Shown here piece after piece: positions 1 through 12,600 of a stretch of 64,000 nt of DNA (within the stretch, counting starts at the first letter, position 1; every line of letters begins with the position of its first letter). The position numbers and the translations under genes are program-made. Origin of the DNA: Heliocidaris erythrogramma (taxonomy: Eukaryota > Echinodermata > Echinoidea > Camarodonta > Echinometridae); contig CM046853.1 of NCBI GenBank assembly GCA_025617745.1, forward strand, positions 9,688,974-9,752,973, read 5' to 3'. The notes beneath the pieces were generated by a model. That model saw only the letters and a program-made list of their open reading frames with translations, was not told the origin of the DNA and ran no database searches.

Positions 1-61
1 AAGCAGTTGGCATCCGAGCAAAGACCTTGTAGTTATCTTGTAGTTCCAGACCCTATGAACA

Positions 62-329
62 GACTTGTAGTTTCAAAACTTAAAGTTTAGTTCAAGAACC
101 ACAATGCTGAAATGCTGAAACTACCTCCTTGTAGTTATGGACCGTGTGGACAGAACAAACTTCATGTTTAGCAATCTCGTTGTTAATGATGACCTCTCTG
201 CTTATGTTAAATGGTTAATTTACTACGCTCGACTTGTAGTCTCAGAACAATGAGCATCGTTGCGTGTGAACCCTCGTTGTTAGTGGGCCGTTGTTTCGTG
301 AACTGAAAGTTTCGAAACTACAAGTCCCA
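62..329. repeat. Foldback element with ~36-bp inverted ends
   Basis: The left end, GACTTGTAGTTTCAAAACTT..., is the imperfect reverse complement of 297-329, which ends AAACTACAAGTC. Small non-autonomous DNA transposon or foldback; no target duplication identified. Confidence 0.45.
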
Positions 330-1569
330 TATTTGATTCTTCATTACAGTTTCATTACAATTCCTTCCAACTGTGTTGGGTTAATACAAATGTTGCTGTC
401 CATATGATGTTAGGTGTAATAACATGCTTCTATCTACTTGGAAATTTTTGAGCCAAATTTTGTATTTCAAAGGATGGAATTCATAGAATTACAGATAAGG
501 CCAAATAAAAATTATTCCTAGTTTCTCGTCCCCGCCCACATCCTTTTTTGCGCCTGCCTCCTTTTTTTTGTTATTTGATATTTTTGTATTTTTTTTAAAA
601 AACCACTGACATTTTGCTGCAGACCCCTAAAGTTATAACTTGATGCCTTTTTGTGGGTTTAAAGGGAGCCCAGAAGAATACAGATATAACGGGAAGCCTT
701 GCCTAATAGCATTTGTATGTGCGGCGGCCATCTTGGAAAAATATAAAATATAAAATAAAATGGTACCCCCTCCTCATTTTTCGAAAAATCTGGACAAGAA
801 ACTAGGAATCAATTTTGGTCTAAAATATCTTTATAATAGAGAGTTGGTTGATCAATAAAAAGTGAGGGTAGATTTCTTTTTATTACTCTTATCATCTAAA
901 TGACAGAGTGATGTTACAATTGGCCTCAAGTTCATCTACCCCTTGACTTGTAACATGTATTCCTGATTGTAATAAATTCTATGTGCTTCTGCCTCACTAG
1001 GCATAACAAGCACATGCCTCCTAGTGCAATAAGCACCATTACACTTTCCATTCTGTCTATGTGCATGTGTGTGTGTACGACCGAGTGTAGCTTCCTTTGC
1101 TTTGTGCAAGCATGACCCATCTGTTGTCCGCTTTCCTCGCTTGCGCCGAGTGGTCAACCATTTTGAATTTCATTTGCAGAGAGAGAGCAAGTGAAGCATC
1201 CCATCATCCTTTGTGGTGCCCCATGCATGAGATGTTTACCTGGCTATTTGATTTTTTTTTGTTCTTCTCGGATTCTGCAAGCCTGTTTTTTGGCATGAAG
1301 CCAAAGACCTCAAGCATGAAGCAAGCGCTTGATTATGGACTTGGCCATAAGCCCTTGACCCAGAAAGATAGGGAAAAAAGGAAAGGAAGGGGGGAACAGG
1401 AAGGATGACCTAATGAAATTGGAAAAGAAACGACCACCAAAGAATCCTTTTTGTGTGTAGTTCTTTCCTTCTTTTGTGGGACTGGTAGAGAAAAGGGACA
1501 AAATATGTGATGACGTCAGTAAATAAAGAGTTATGAATGGAAAGCTTTGTTAGTAGGGTGATTCGGTCC

Positions 1570-2068
1570 TGTGGTATTATAATAATAATAATAATTTTGT
1601 ACTTATATAGCACACGAATCTGCATGAAAGAGGCACCCTAGGTGCACAATAAATGAAAAGCATAACAAATGTTACAAATCAAAAGTAAACTATGATTAAG
1701 AATGGAAAAACACCATGAAAACAGATATAGCATGAGCAAAGAAACAGTGCAATATAAACAATAACGTATTTCAAATAATTATTTTAACATTAATGGAATG
1801 CCTTCTTCATCAAGAAGGTTTTCAAGTTCTTTTGGAAGTTCCAAGCCGATGTGCTGGATTTAATGTCCAAGGGAAGGGAGTTCCAAGCAAGTTTTTGATC
1901 TAGGCGATATGAATCCACATCTTTCTGTATGAGTGATGCTCTCTTGTATTGTGTACATTGTCCTTTAATGATTTGATCCATGGAAAAAAGAAATGGTGAA
2001 ATCTGGATGATATCTAGTTTAGTTCCATATAACTTCTCAACTTCGTGTATAATTTGCTTGTGACTCAA
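1570..2068 (-). mobile_element. 5'-truncated LINE, 3' end of reverse-transcriptase ORF
   Basis: Minus-strand frame 2068-1790 ends AWNSLPLDIKSSTSAWNFQK then LKTFLMKKAF and a stop. This is the conserved C-terminus of CR1/L2/Rex-type LINE ORF2 (W-N-x-L-P). Downstream on the same strand come the 3' UTR, the motif TGCTATATAAGT, and a terminal (ATT)n run at 1577-1596. Confidence 0.7.
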
Positions 2069-3540
2069 TTATGGCACTTATTATGAGAGTAATAAAGATG
2101 AATTGGTTATCAGTTGACTATGCCATGTGAAATCAGCCAAATTTTATCAGTTGTCCTGCATTGACATGCAAGCTTCATGTTTGTTTGTTTTTAACAGGTT
2201 TACAAAAAGAACCGATTTCCAAAATCCATCAAAAATGTTGTAGGTCGCACAAAGTATAGCTGCATTATTGATATGATATGTCATTTATTATGTATAAAAT
2301 ATAGCATATGAATTTTTTAATGAATACCAAGATTATCTTTGCCATCTCATTACAAAATGACTGAACGCCTTTTAATTATACAGTGTTTGTATAATTCTTG
2401 CTGATATAAAATAAGAACACTCCCTCAACTTGATTCACCCACCCACGCAACAGCGAAGTCCTTTCATCGCTGCTGCCTCATTTGAATAATTCTATGCTGA
2501 CCAGTAGCACGGCCATCCCATAGCTGTAAACTGCTTGAGGCGTTTGTTCATGTGTAGTGTGGGTTAGATGTATGCTTGGTCTTTGGTGTGCAGATAGCAA
2601 GATGAAGAAAATATGGGAATTTGTGCTCATTAGCTATTATGAATTCCCAAATGAATCATGGTCCCTTCAACTTGAGGCCATCTTAACGAGGTTGATTTAT
2701 TATCTTTTTGTGTGTGCATGTAGCTTATACTGTCTCATTTATGATGGGTGATTAAGTTAGGGTTATTTTTAGTGCATTGTATCACCTCGGTAGATGCGGT
2801 GGAAATCAAAATCTTTTAAAAATATATTGGATGGTCATTGCCCTATACTCACAATGCATATTTAATGCTTTATCCATGATTCATACAAAGATGAAAGGGT
2901 TTAAAAATATACACTGTGATACATCAAAGCTAAATCCTTGCCTGACTTTTGAAATTTATCTGGTTTATTGGGATTTTTTTTGTTTCTATGACTATCATCA
3001 TCCGTGTGCATATCTCTAGAATATGCCATTAATTAATCATATGAATTCAAATCCAAGTTATATGCACAATATACTAAAAAATCTTGTGATTTACTAATAT
3101 ATATGCAAAAAAGAAGATATTTTGATGGAGTTATACTGGCATTTAAAAAAATTATTCGATAGGTTCTTGAATATCCAATCAAAGGAGTGAATATAGATGT
3201 GAAAATCATCTCTCCAGAGATGATTTGGTAGATTAAGAAACCTATCAAATTAATCAAGCTATTGCAGCCTAGAGATAAAATTCTATGTCATAATCCTGAT
3301 GAGGTGTTTAAAGATTAAAATGCAATTCTCTGAATCAATAAATTTGTAATAGTTAATCATATTTCAAGATAAAGTGTGTCCTTTTATCTGGTGAAAATAT
3401 ATTATTATGGAACAACTTTAGTTCCTTTTCTAGACAATACTTGTCTTTATGAATTCTGATTAGTTATGATATTAAATTAACTTGAAAAATAAGAATTGAT
3501 TTACAAATTTTCGTTCATTTTTCCCCCTCCATTCTCTTAG

Positions 3541-3636
3541 ATCCAAACACAATGTACAATGTACATGTTCTTGGGTTCAACAGTTTTGGTGACGGTCGGC
3601 CATCTGCTCAAACAATTAAGACATTAGTAAGACCAG
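3541..3636 (+). CDS. Receptor exon: C-terminal strands of an FN3 domain
   Basis: The acceptor TTCTCTTAG precedes 3541 and the donor GTACGT follows 3636. The frame reads PNTMYNVHVLGFNSFGDG then RPSA, the typical F-G end of a fibronectin-III domain (Tyr-x-Val-x-Val, Asn, Gly-Asp-Gly). The first two bases complete a codon from an exon outside the window. I found no convincing earlier exon in 1-3540. Confidence 0.75.
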
Positions 3637-6600
3637 GTACGTACAAATTTTAAAAATTAAGTTTTATTTGTGTGTTGCATACAAGCCTTAATGCTTATTT
3701 TCATACAGATATTGAAATCACATTGCAAGATATTTACCAGATTCAAATGTTTTCTGAATATTTGAGTTCAAAAAGGGAATTATTGTAATAAATGACAAAT
3801 GAAATCAAGAATGATGATAATGGTTACTCTAACAAAATGAATAGATATGATAGAATAACCTTCTGATGATGACAATGGGACATACCGGTTACGGTACAAG
3901 CTGCTTATAATTAACATAATGGCCACTTTGACTTGATGCACCTACAGGCAATATATAATAATAGAAATTTCAAAGGTGTCGTCATTCTGAATTAAAGCGA
4001 CTATGTTGACAAAATGTCTGACATTCTTCATGATGAATCAAAGTTTTGTCGCATATGTGCTGTCCCAGAACATGATCGCACAGCCACTTTGGAAACCAAG
4101 CTCCAACGACATTTATTAGATTTATGTAAACGCAGCGATTTGTCTAAGCCAGTTTATGATAGAATTCGACCACACAAGCTTGCTAAGAACCTGTATGTAC
4201 GGCCTCCCCAAAACCCACAAAACCAACGTTCCGCTTCGTCCTATTCTATCGATGATTGGGTCAGCGCAGCATGAACTGGCGAAATGGCTAAGCGAGCAAC
4301 TTCAGCCAGTCTTAGATTGTTTGTCTGTTCATACTGTTAGAGATTCGTTTACGTTTGCTAAACTCGTCCTTGATCTGCCCCTTGATAATAGGAATTGTGT
4401 TATGTGTTCATTCGATATCTCTAGCCTATTTACCAACGTGCCACTGAAAGAAGCTATTGACATCTGTGCTTCTTATCTCTATCATGGCGACTTGGACTCG
4501 CCACCTGTTCCTGAGCCCGTATTCATTGACCTCATGAACTTGGCCACTCGCGCGGTTGAGTTTAGTTTCAATGATACGATGTATTCACAGATAGATGGTG
4601 TGGCTATGGGATCCCCATTAGGCCCCGCGCTCGCTAACATTTTTGTTGGCTTTCATGAAACGCGCCTGCTACAGAACGCCACCGATCTTGATATAGTCCC
4701 GCGTGTGTATTGTCGGTATGTTGATGATACGTTTGCAATTTTTGACAACCGCGCAGCGTGTGAGGTTTTCCTTACACAACTGAACCGGCTCCATTCCGTG
4801 CTAATGCGCTCCCATTTCTCTCGTGGAGAGAAGTGATGGGAAATTTATCACTTCCGTCTACCGCAAGCCCACATTCACTGGGCAATACACGAGATGGGAC
4901 TCGTACAGTGCAACTTTATACAAGATTGGGCTCATTAGAAACTTAGTGTGCCGCGCCCTTAGGATTTGCTCCGAGTGCAAATTAGCTCCCGAAATCACGA
5001 AAATCAAAACTATTCTCCTTGACAATGGTTACCCTGAGCATGTTATATCTCGCACCATAACACGGACGCTGGAGGCACAATCCAAATTTGACACCAGATT
5101 TTGGACCTGCCAAATGCCCCGTGTATCTCAAACTACCCTGGAGGGGTAAGGTATCTGACAAATACGCTAGTCAGATCAAACACGCAGTGTCACGTTGCTA
5201 TTACGCAGTTTCGACACGCATTGTGTTTTCTACAAACAGGATGCTACCGTCAACTAGCAAGGATGTACTACCCACCCCCCACTTGAGTAATGTTATTTAC
5301 CAATTTCAGTGCCGGTGCGATGCCAGGTAAGTGGGTCGTACTTCTCAGTGGTTGGGTGATGGTATTAAACAACACGTCCCCTCGACTATTAGGAACCGTA
5401 CAACCAATCAGCGCACGCAGCCCGTCCGTGCCTGCAAATCTGAAATGCACGCTAACAGACCAAAGATAGCCAAATGCGATTCAGCGATTGGTCTCCACTT
5501 GCTGAACAATCCAGGTTGCGCACAAAGCTATGCCGACGATCAATTCTCAATTATGTCCCGGGTCAGAAGCGCAGCGCATTTACGCTTTCTGGAAGCCGCC
5601 TACATTCAATCACACGAACCCCTTCTGTGCTGACAAAAGGAGTTTGTCCAAGCTTTGCGATTGTTCTGAAATTACGGCGTCTGGGTTGCGGCCGGGTTCA
5701 TCGAGTATAATATAGTTGATTTTGAGTAATTTGTTATATACCTGCGTAATAACCTGATGAGTGCAGGTCGAAAAACTTCCTTATTGTGTCTCTTTTTCGT
5801 GCCATATTGAAATTTTGTAGTACCAAGAAATTATTTATTATTGAAACTTTTTAACCAAAAATGATAGGGTTGAATAATGCATGAATCTGTCGTCAATTGT
5901 TTTAACAAGCATATTGAAAAGTTTTGGGCAAAAGGATTAGTGTTTAGTTTGTTGAGAAAGAAATTTGCCTCTCTTGTATATCCCCCCCCCCCCCCCCCCG
6001 AATGCATTTTGTAAACGCACTGGGGAAAACTCTCAAAATCTTTGAGAGAAATCTGTCATCCATTGTATTTTTTCTTCAGTGTTCTTGAAATATTCTGATT
6101 AATCCATGAATAATTTATCACCCCCTTATCTTTTGTGTTAAGGACAACTGTGTTAATTGTCATAACAATTGAAATTGCGCGCAATAAACACTAATCATTG
6201 GTGCTTGCGCAGATGTCTCTGTTAACTTTACGCGGGCACAGCCATCTTTGCGCAATCATTAACCAATGACTTGTACTAATTTTGATTTGTTATGACAATT
6301 AACATCGTTTTACTAACATAAAAGATAACACCGTTTTCAGAATACGGCCCCTGGACTTTTGGCCTACTGAGAGTGTTAAGAGCACAATTCCTGACATTAC
6401 TGTGAAAATTTACCTCTTATGAACGCTTGACGGTGGAGTAATTCACACTTTTGTGAGCAATGATCCTCTGCTACAGCCTGCTATCGGGGTTGGCCATATT
6501 TTTGATTCACCCGCGCTATGATGACGTTTTGTCAGACATGCCAAGGGGGAACTGTGATTGGCTGAAATTCGGAACGTCTTGTTCATTTTTATTATATTGG

Positions 6601-9600
6601 AGCATCCGAACGCCTGGCAGTACACCATTTTGAAACGTGTAATAATGGCGGCATCCGGGTACTTCTGGTCCGAGAGGTCCGACAAAACGTCACAGGGCGG
6701 GGCTTATCTGTTCAAAATGGCGACGCACACGATCGATATAGGACCTTCTAGCAGACGACAAAATGACATTTCTAACTACTTGTTGACGGCGTTAGGGGGG
6801 CCCAAATGTGTTGAAATTCGACATATATAATCAACAATGTGCCCTTCAACTAAACAGCTAACTAAATCGCCAGGATTTACTTTCCCTTTAATAGAATGTA
6901 ATGTGATAATACTAAGTAATGTGTCTAATTATAATCCTGAAGATGAATAGTAATAGTGAGATTTCTAAAAGCAGCATTCTTTAAAATACTAAATGCTGAA
7001 TACTGTTATAACCTCCAGCTTTAGCCATACTGCTCTGATAAGGCACTTAAGAATTATAGAAATTACTTCCTGTTGGGTAATAATAAAAATAATAAAATTG
7101 GTTCCAATTTTTTCTGACTTGTGTTTTTCATTACAGATCGAGCATACGATCTTTAACACTGGGAGTAATATGCCGAAAGATTTGTTTACAAATTAAAAAA
7201 TTCCTCCCCAGTCAAGCTTCTTCGTTTAATAAAAATAATGATGATAAATAATGATAAATAATGATAATAGTACTAATAATAGCAATAATGATGTTTTATT
7301 TGCCCACGGTAGCCTCATCAGTATTAAATAGTGTTCTCCCTGAGGGCCTAGCATATTTTTACTTCATTTACTTCACCTGAATCAAGATTGGACTGCATTT
7401 ATAAAAAATGATAAACATGATCATAATGAAGAGGATTGCCAACATCATTTTGTTTGTTTGTTTGTTACAGTGATAATCAACCCGCATGTGGACACCTTAC
7501 CTCCTCCATTTGTTTTCAATGGTACTGGTAAATCTGGTAGGACTCTCCTCATTCAGTGGGAAGCACCTCTAACAAACAAGAAGATCACTGCATTTAAGAT
7601 TGAATATGAGCTTTCTGGAGCTAATGAATCATATATCGTGGAAGTGGATGGGTAAGTTAATAATAATAATAAAAAGGTGACTTATATAGCACCAAATCTA
7701 CTCTGTGGAGTGCTGAAGGCGCATGTAGAAATTAATCAAGAATTGTTTTTACTTGATTTTTAAAAGAATCAGATGTTATGCACTTTTTGATGTCTTCAGG
7801 AAGGCTATTCCATAATTTAGGACACGCATGGGCAAATGATCTTTCCCCCCAAGATTTTGCGACTTTAGGGATCACAAGAGAACTGGAAGTGGATCAGCGC
7901 AAAGATCTCGCGGGTGTAATTTTTGTCTCGCCCACCGGAGGTGAAGGCGAGACTAAGGGATCCAAATGGCGTCCGTCCGTCGTCCGTCCGTCCGTCACAA
8001 ACGTTATGACGGATAACTTTGCATCCGTAACTCACTTTTCAACCAAACTTGGGTTGTAGATGCACTAAGGGGACCTGCATGTTATGGTGCCGTTGGAGGT
8101 CACATGATAAGGTCAAAGGTCATTTCAGGTCAAAAGTTAAAGTTTACCTGCAAGACTCTCTTATGACAAATAACTTTGCAACCGTCACTCACTTTTCAAC
8201 CAAACTTGGGTTGTAGATGCACTGAGGGGACCTGCATGTTATGGTGCCGTTGGAGGTCACATGATAAGGTCAAAGGTCATTTCGGGTCAAACGTTAAAGT
8301 TTACCTGCAAGACTCTCTTATGACAGATAACTTTGCAACCATCACTCACTTTTCAACCAAACTTGGGTTGTAGATGCACTAAGGGGACCTGCATGTTATG
8401 GTGCCGTTGGAGATCACATGATAAGGTCAAAGGTCATACGTTAAAGTTTACCTGCAAGACTCTCTTATGACAGATAACTTTGCAACCATAACTCACTTTT
8501 CAACCAAACTTGGGTTGTAGATGCACTGAGGGGACCTCAAACATTAGTAATGTAGATATATGCAAGCATAACTTATGCAGATTTATGCACTTGGGGGACC
8601 TGTTGCATGGCAACAGAGATCACAATATTTCTAGTTATCGCATGTGGGCGAGACACATTATCACTACCGCCTAGTTAATTAAAGAGGTATTGTATTGGGG
8701 AGCAGAACCGTGAACGCAGTGAAAAGTGAGCAACAAAGTTTTGAAAATAATGTGATGTTTGACAGGGAGCCAGTGTAGTGACTGCAAAACGGGAGATAAG
8801 AGTACGCTTGGTGGACAGAGTAACAATGCGAGCCGCAGCATTTTGAAGCTTCTGGAGCTTGGACAACAGATTTGGGGGTAAATTGAACAGAAGGGCATTG
8901 CCAAAGTCGAGACGGGAGGAAATTGCAAGCAATCTACTGGAAATTATTTTCTCCCGTTTTTTTCTTCTTCAATTTTTCAAAAAGACAAAGCATGTCATAG
9001 CATGTGTTTTCTCTCACACAAATTTGTAGTGTAATAATGTTTCTGGAACTAGACAAAGAGACCAATTATTATTCATTTAATAGTCAAGCAAAATAATTTT
9101 TGCACTTTAGACACCTTTTACTTTGTTGTTGTTATTATTTGTGTTTACCATCTCCTGTCTCTCATCTCCACCTATCTTAATTTTCTCTACCCTCTCTACT
9201 TCATTGTACTCCCCCCTTTTCTGCACTGTATTGATTTTGCCATTCTGGAGCAAACCTTTTTATGCAAAATGTACCTGCTAATGTGACCTCTCTCATGATT
9301 GTCTGGTATGCAGGTCTACATATGAGGTACTGTTGATTGACCTGAAGCCTTTCACAGAGTATACCTACAGGATCCAGTCTGTTGGCACATTAACATACCC
9401 TGGCCCATTTAGTCCTACAGCAAGAGCCCAGACACTTGAAGACAGTAAGATTCATTCATTTAACTAGTTTTTATACTTTGTGAACCAACTTATTACAGTG
9501 ATAGATAGATAAATAACAGCCTCAATTTTCATGATTGAAATGACTAATGTTTTATGTTTGTTTATGTACATTATAATGATAAGGACTTGTCAATTTTATG

Positions 9601-12600
9601 CCATGAAAAGAAGGGGGGGGGGGGGGGGGGGGGGTAGGAGTTACTATGCATGCAGGAAAAAAGTAAATATGTAATCGGGATAAAATTTTATTCACATATT
9701 TCTAAAGGTTGGGGATCATCAAGTAAAGATGGACCACTGTAAGACTACAATTTTATTATATTAATATACTATTAATACGTGGTTGGGAGCGCGTTGGTGC
9801 GATCTGGCAACACTAAAGGTTTTTATCGTGGTGTACTATACGCACGAGGCGCAAGCCGAGTGTGTTTGACACCACGATAAAAACCTGCCTGTTGCCAGAT
9901 CGCACTAATGCACGAACCATGTATTAATAGTTTTATATAACGGGTCGGCAATATGATTGTGAAGTCTATAAAAATGGTTACGAACCCCATAGAAACGCCA
10001 AGAGTCGCACAGTCATGGAGGCTGCCATTTGCTTTCCTGGATGACATCACAGAAGCGCGCGCAGTCAACAAAATTCAAGCGCGTTTCAGTGCGCGCATGT
10101 AATCCCTGCGCTAAAATGACAAACTACGCGATTTCATTGCGTTTTAAGTTTGCACGCACCAGAGATATGCGTACGCGCAGCTAAGCCGTGGTTTAGAGCC
10201 TTTTTGCCTTGTATGTTATCACTTTTTTTGCATGGTCACATGGTGTTATTTGACCAAACAGGATGGCTACATTCTTGAACCCGTTTTATAATGCTATATG
10301 TTACAATCTAGAGTAAACTAGAGTAAACTGTAAATAAACATTCCTATTGTCCAGTCACCTGATATATTGTCATTATGGGTATCCTGTTGTCTTGCCATTA
10401 CAGAGCCATCTGACCCTCCTTCAGCAGTGCAAGCCAGCCCTGTGAACTCTAACACAGTAGAGGTCAGTTGGAAACCTCCTGCTAGACCCAATGGGATCAT
10501 AACCCGCTACACAGTCATGTATCAGAGGGATCCTTTACTCCCTGAAGAGAGTTGGGAGTGTGAACAGAAAGACGGTGAGTGATTGATTATCTGTCTACAC
10601 CCCACCCTCTCCAATCTTGGCCTACCCTAGCTAGCTCTCTGACTTGTACTATAGGGATCTTTCACTCTCTGAGGAGGGTTGGGAGTGTGTATGGAAAGAT
10701 GGTGATGATTTTCTATCTACACCCCTTCTCCCAACCTATTCCACCCTACCCCAACTCTCTTGTGATGCATCAGAGGGATCCTTTACTATCTCATGAGGGT
10801 TGGGAGTGTGAATAGAAAGATTGTTAGGGATTTTCTCTTGCTGAACCTCTCCCCCTCCCCTCCCCACCCCACCCCAACTCTCTGTGATGCATCAGAGGGA
10901 TCCTTTACTATCTCATGAGGGTTGGGAGTGTGAATAGAAAGATTGTTAGGGATTTTCTCTTGCTGTACCTCTCCCCCTCCCCAGCCCACCTCCCCACCCC
11001 ACCCCAACTCTCTGTGATGTATTAGAGGGATCCTTTACTATCTCATGAGGGTTGGGAGTGTGAATAGAAAGATTGTTAGGGATTTTCTCTTGCTGTGCCT
11101 CTCCCCCTCCCCACCCCACCTCCCCACCCCACCCCAACTCTCTGTGATGTATTAGAGGGATCCTTTACTATCTCATGAGGGTTGGAAGTGTGAATAGAAA
11201 GATTGTTAGGGATTTTCTCTTGCTGTGTGCCTCTACCCCTCCCCACCCCACCCAACTCTCTGTGATGTATCAGAGGGATCCTTTACTATCTCATGAGGGT
11301 TGGGAGTGTGAATAGAAAGATTGTTAGGGATTTTCTCTTGCTGTACCTCTCCCCCTCCCCACCCCAACTCTCTGTGATGTATTAGAGGGATCCTTTACTA
11401 TCTCATGAGGGTTTGGAGTGTGGATATAAAGATGGTGAGTTATTGTCTGTCTAGATCCGCTCCTCCTTATACATATAAGGGTTTCTATTTAAAAAATGCT
11501 GTGGTTTGTTTTCTTGAGAATTTCTTATTCTTGACTTAAAATATGAGTTGCTTGTCCATTACTTTTTAATTTTTATGCATGAGCATCTAATATTCTATCC
11601 ACCCTATCGGTAAACTTACAGATTCAGAATATTATTCCAAGCAGTTGGTTCAGATACAGTTCAAAGTGTCCATTGATGGTCATTTATCAGCATAATCAAT
11701 CACTTATTAATGAAGTTCTTCTTGGCAGCCAGACATGAGAGGAAAATAAGAGAACTAGTAAAAGGAAGAAATGTAGATTTCTCATTTCAACTTTGATGCC
11801 CTTTTTGAAAGATTTTAAGATTTTTTTTTCTTGAGAATTTCTTATTCTTGACTTAAAATGTGAGTTGCTTGTCCATTGTTTATTTTTATGCATGAGCATC
11901 TAATATTCTATCCACCCTATCGGTAAACTTACAGATTCAGAATATTATTCCAAGCAGTTGGTTCAGATACAGTTCAAAGTGTCCATTGATGGTCATTTAT
12001 CAGCATAATCAATCACTTATTAATGAAGTTCTTCTTGGCAGCCAGACATGAGAGGAAAATAAGGGAACTAGTAAAAGGAAGAAATGTAGATTTCTCATTT
12101 CAACTTTGATGCCCTATTTTTGAAAGATTTTAAAGGTGGACAGTATTTGAATAATACACAAATAATTTCTTGGTACTACAAAATTTCAATATGGCACGAA
12201 AAAGAGACATGATAACGAAGCTTTTCGACCTGCACTCATCAGGTTATCACGCAGGTATATAACAAATTACTCGAAATCAACTATATTATACTCGAACCCG
12301 GACGCAACCCGGACGCCGTAATTTCAGAACAATTGCAAAGCTTGGACGAACTCCTTTTGTCTGCACAGAAGGGGTTCGTGCGATTGAATGTAGGCGGCTT
12401 CCAGAAAGCGTTGATTTCGAGTAATTTGTTACATACCTGCGTGATAACCTGATGAGTGCAGGTCGAAAAGCTTCGTTATCATGTCTCTTTTTCGTGCCAT
12501 ATTGAAGCATTTGAATAGGTCGGAGAATGTAAGTGATATATGACTTTTAAATGTTTTGGATGAACTTATGAGAAAAAAAGACATACACCTCCAAAATTCA

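Larger units (their letters stand above)
1..3540. other. Receptor intron, left part
   Basis: No coding exon supported. Contents: a foldback at 62-329, a LINE 3' end at 1570-2068, and AT-rich unique sequence. A possible acceptor near 2199 opens a short frame with no FN3 match and no good donor, so it is not called. Confidence 0.5.
7656..8935 (-). mobile_element. LINE 3' end split by a later insertion
   Basis: Minus-strand frames in 8935-8655 give SRLDFGNALLFNLPPNLL then KLQNAAARIV and, after a frameshift, LHWLPVKHHI and APQYNTSLIN. After the insertion at 8654-7925 the ORF ends HACPKLWNSLPEDIKKC...VKTILD and a stop, then TGCTATATAAGT and (ATT)n at 7676-7656. These are the conserved blocks of CR1/L2-type LINE ORF2 C-termini. 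The 5' part is missing. Confidence 0.8.
12146..12515 (-). mobile_element. Penelope-like 3' remnant flanked by inverted terminal repeats
   Basis: The minus strand of 12415-12146 matches the 3' end of the element at 5590-5836: the C-terminal codons (EAAYIQSHEPLLC, RQKEFVQAL), then the ribozyme, TCTTTTTCGTGCCATATTGA and TAGTACCAAGAAATTATTT. At its 5' end the same ribozyme-bearing repeat occurs again, inverted (12410-12507 against 12186-12281). Confidence 0.85.

Noticed and set aside
2199..2262. Possible receptor exon after TTTTTAACAG
   Set aside because: Translation lacks FN3 features, no good donor, and phase would not join 3541.
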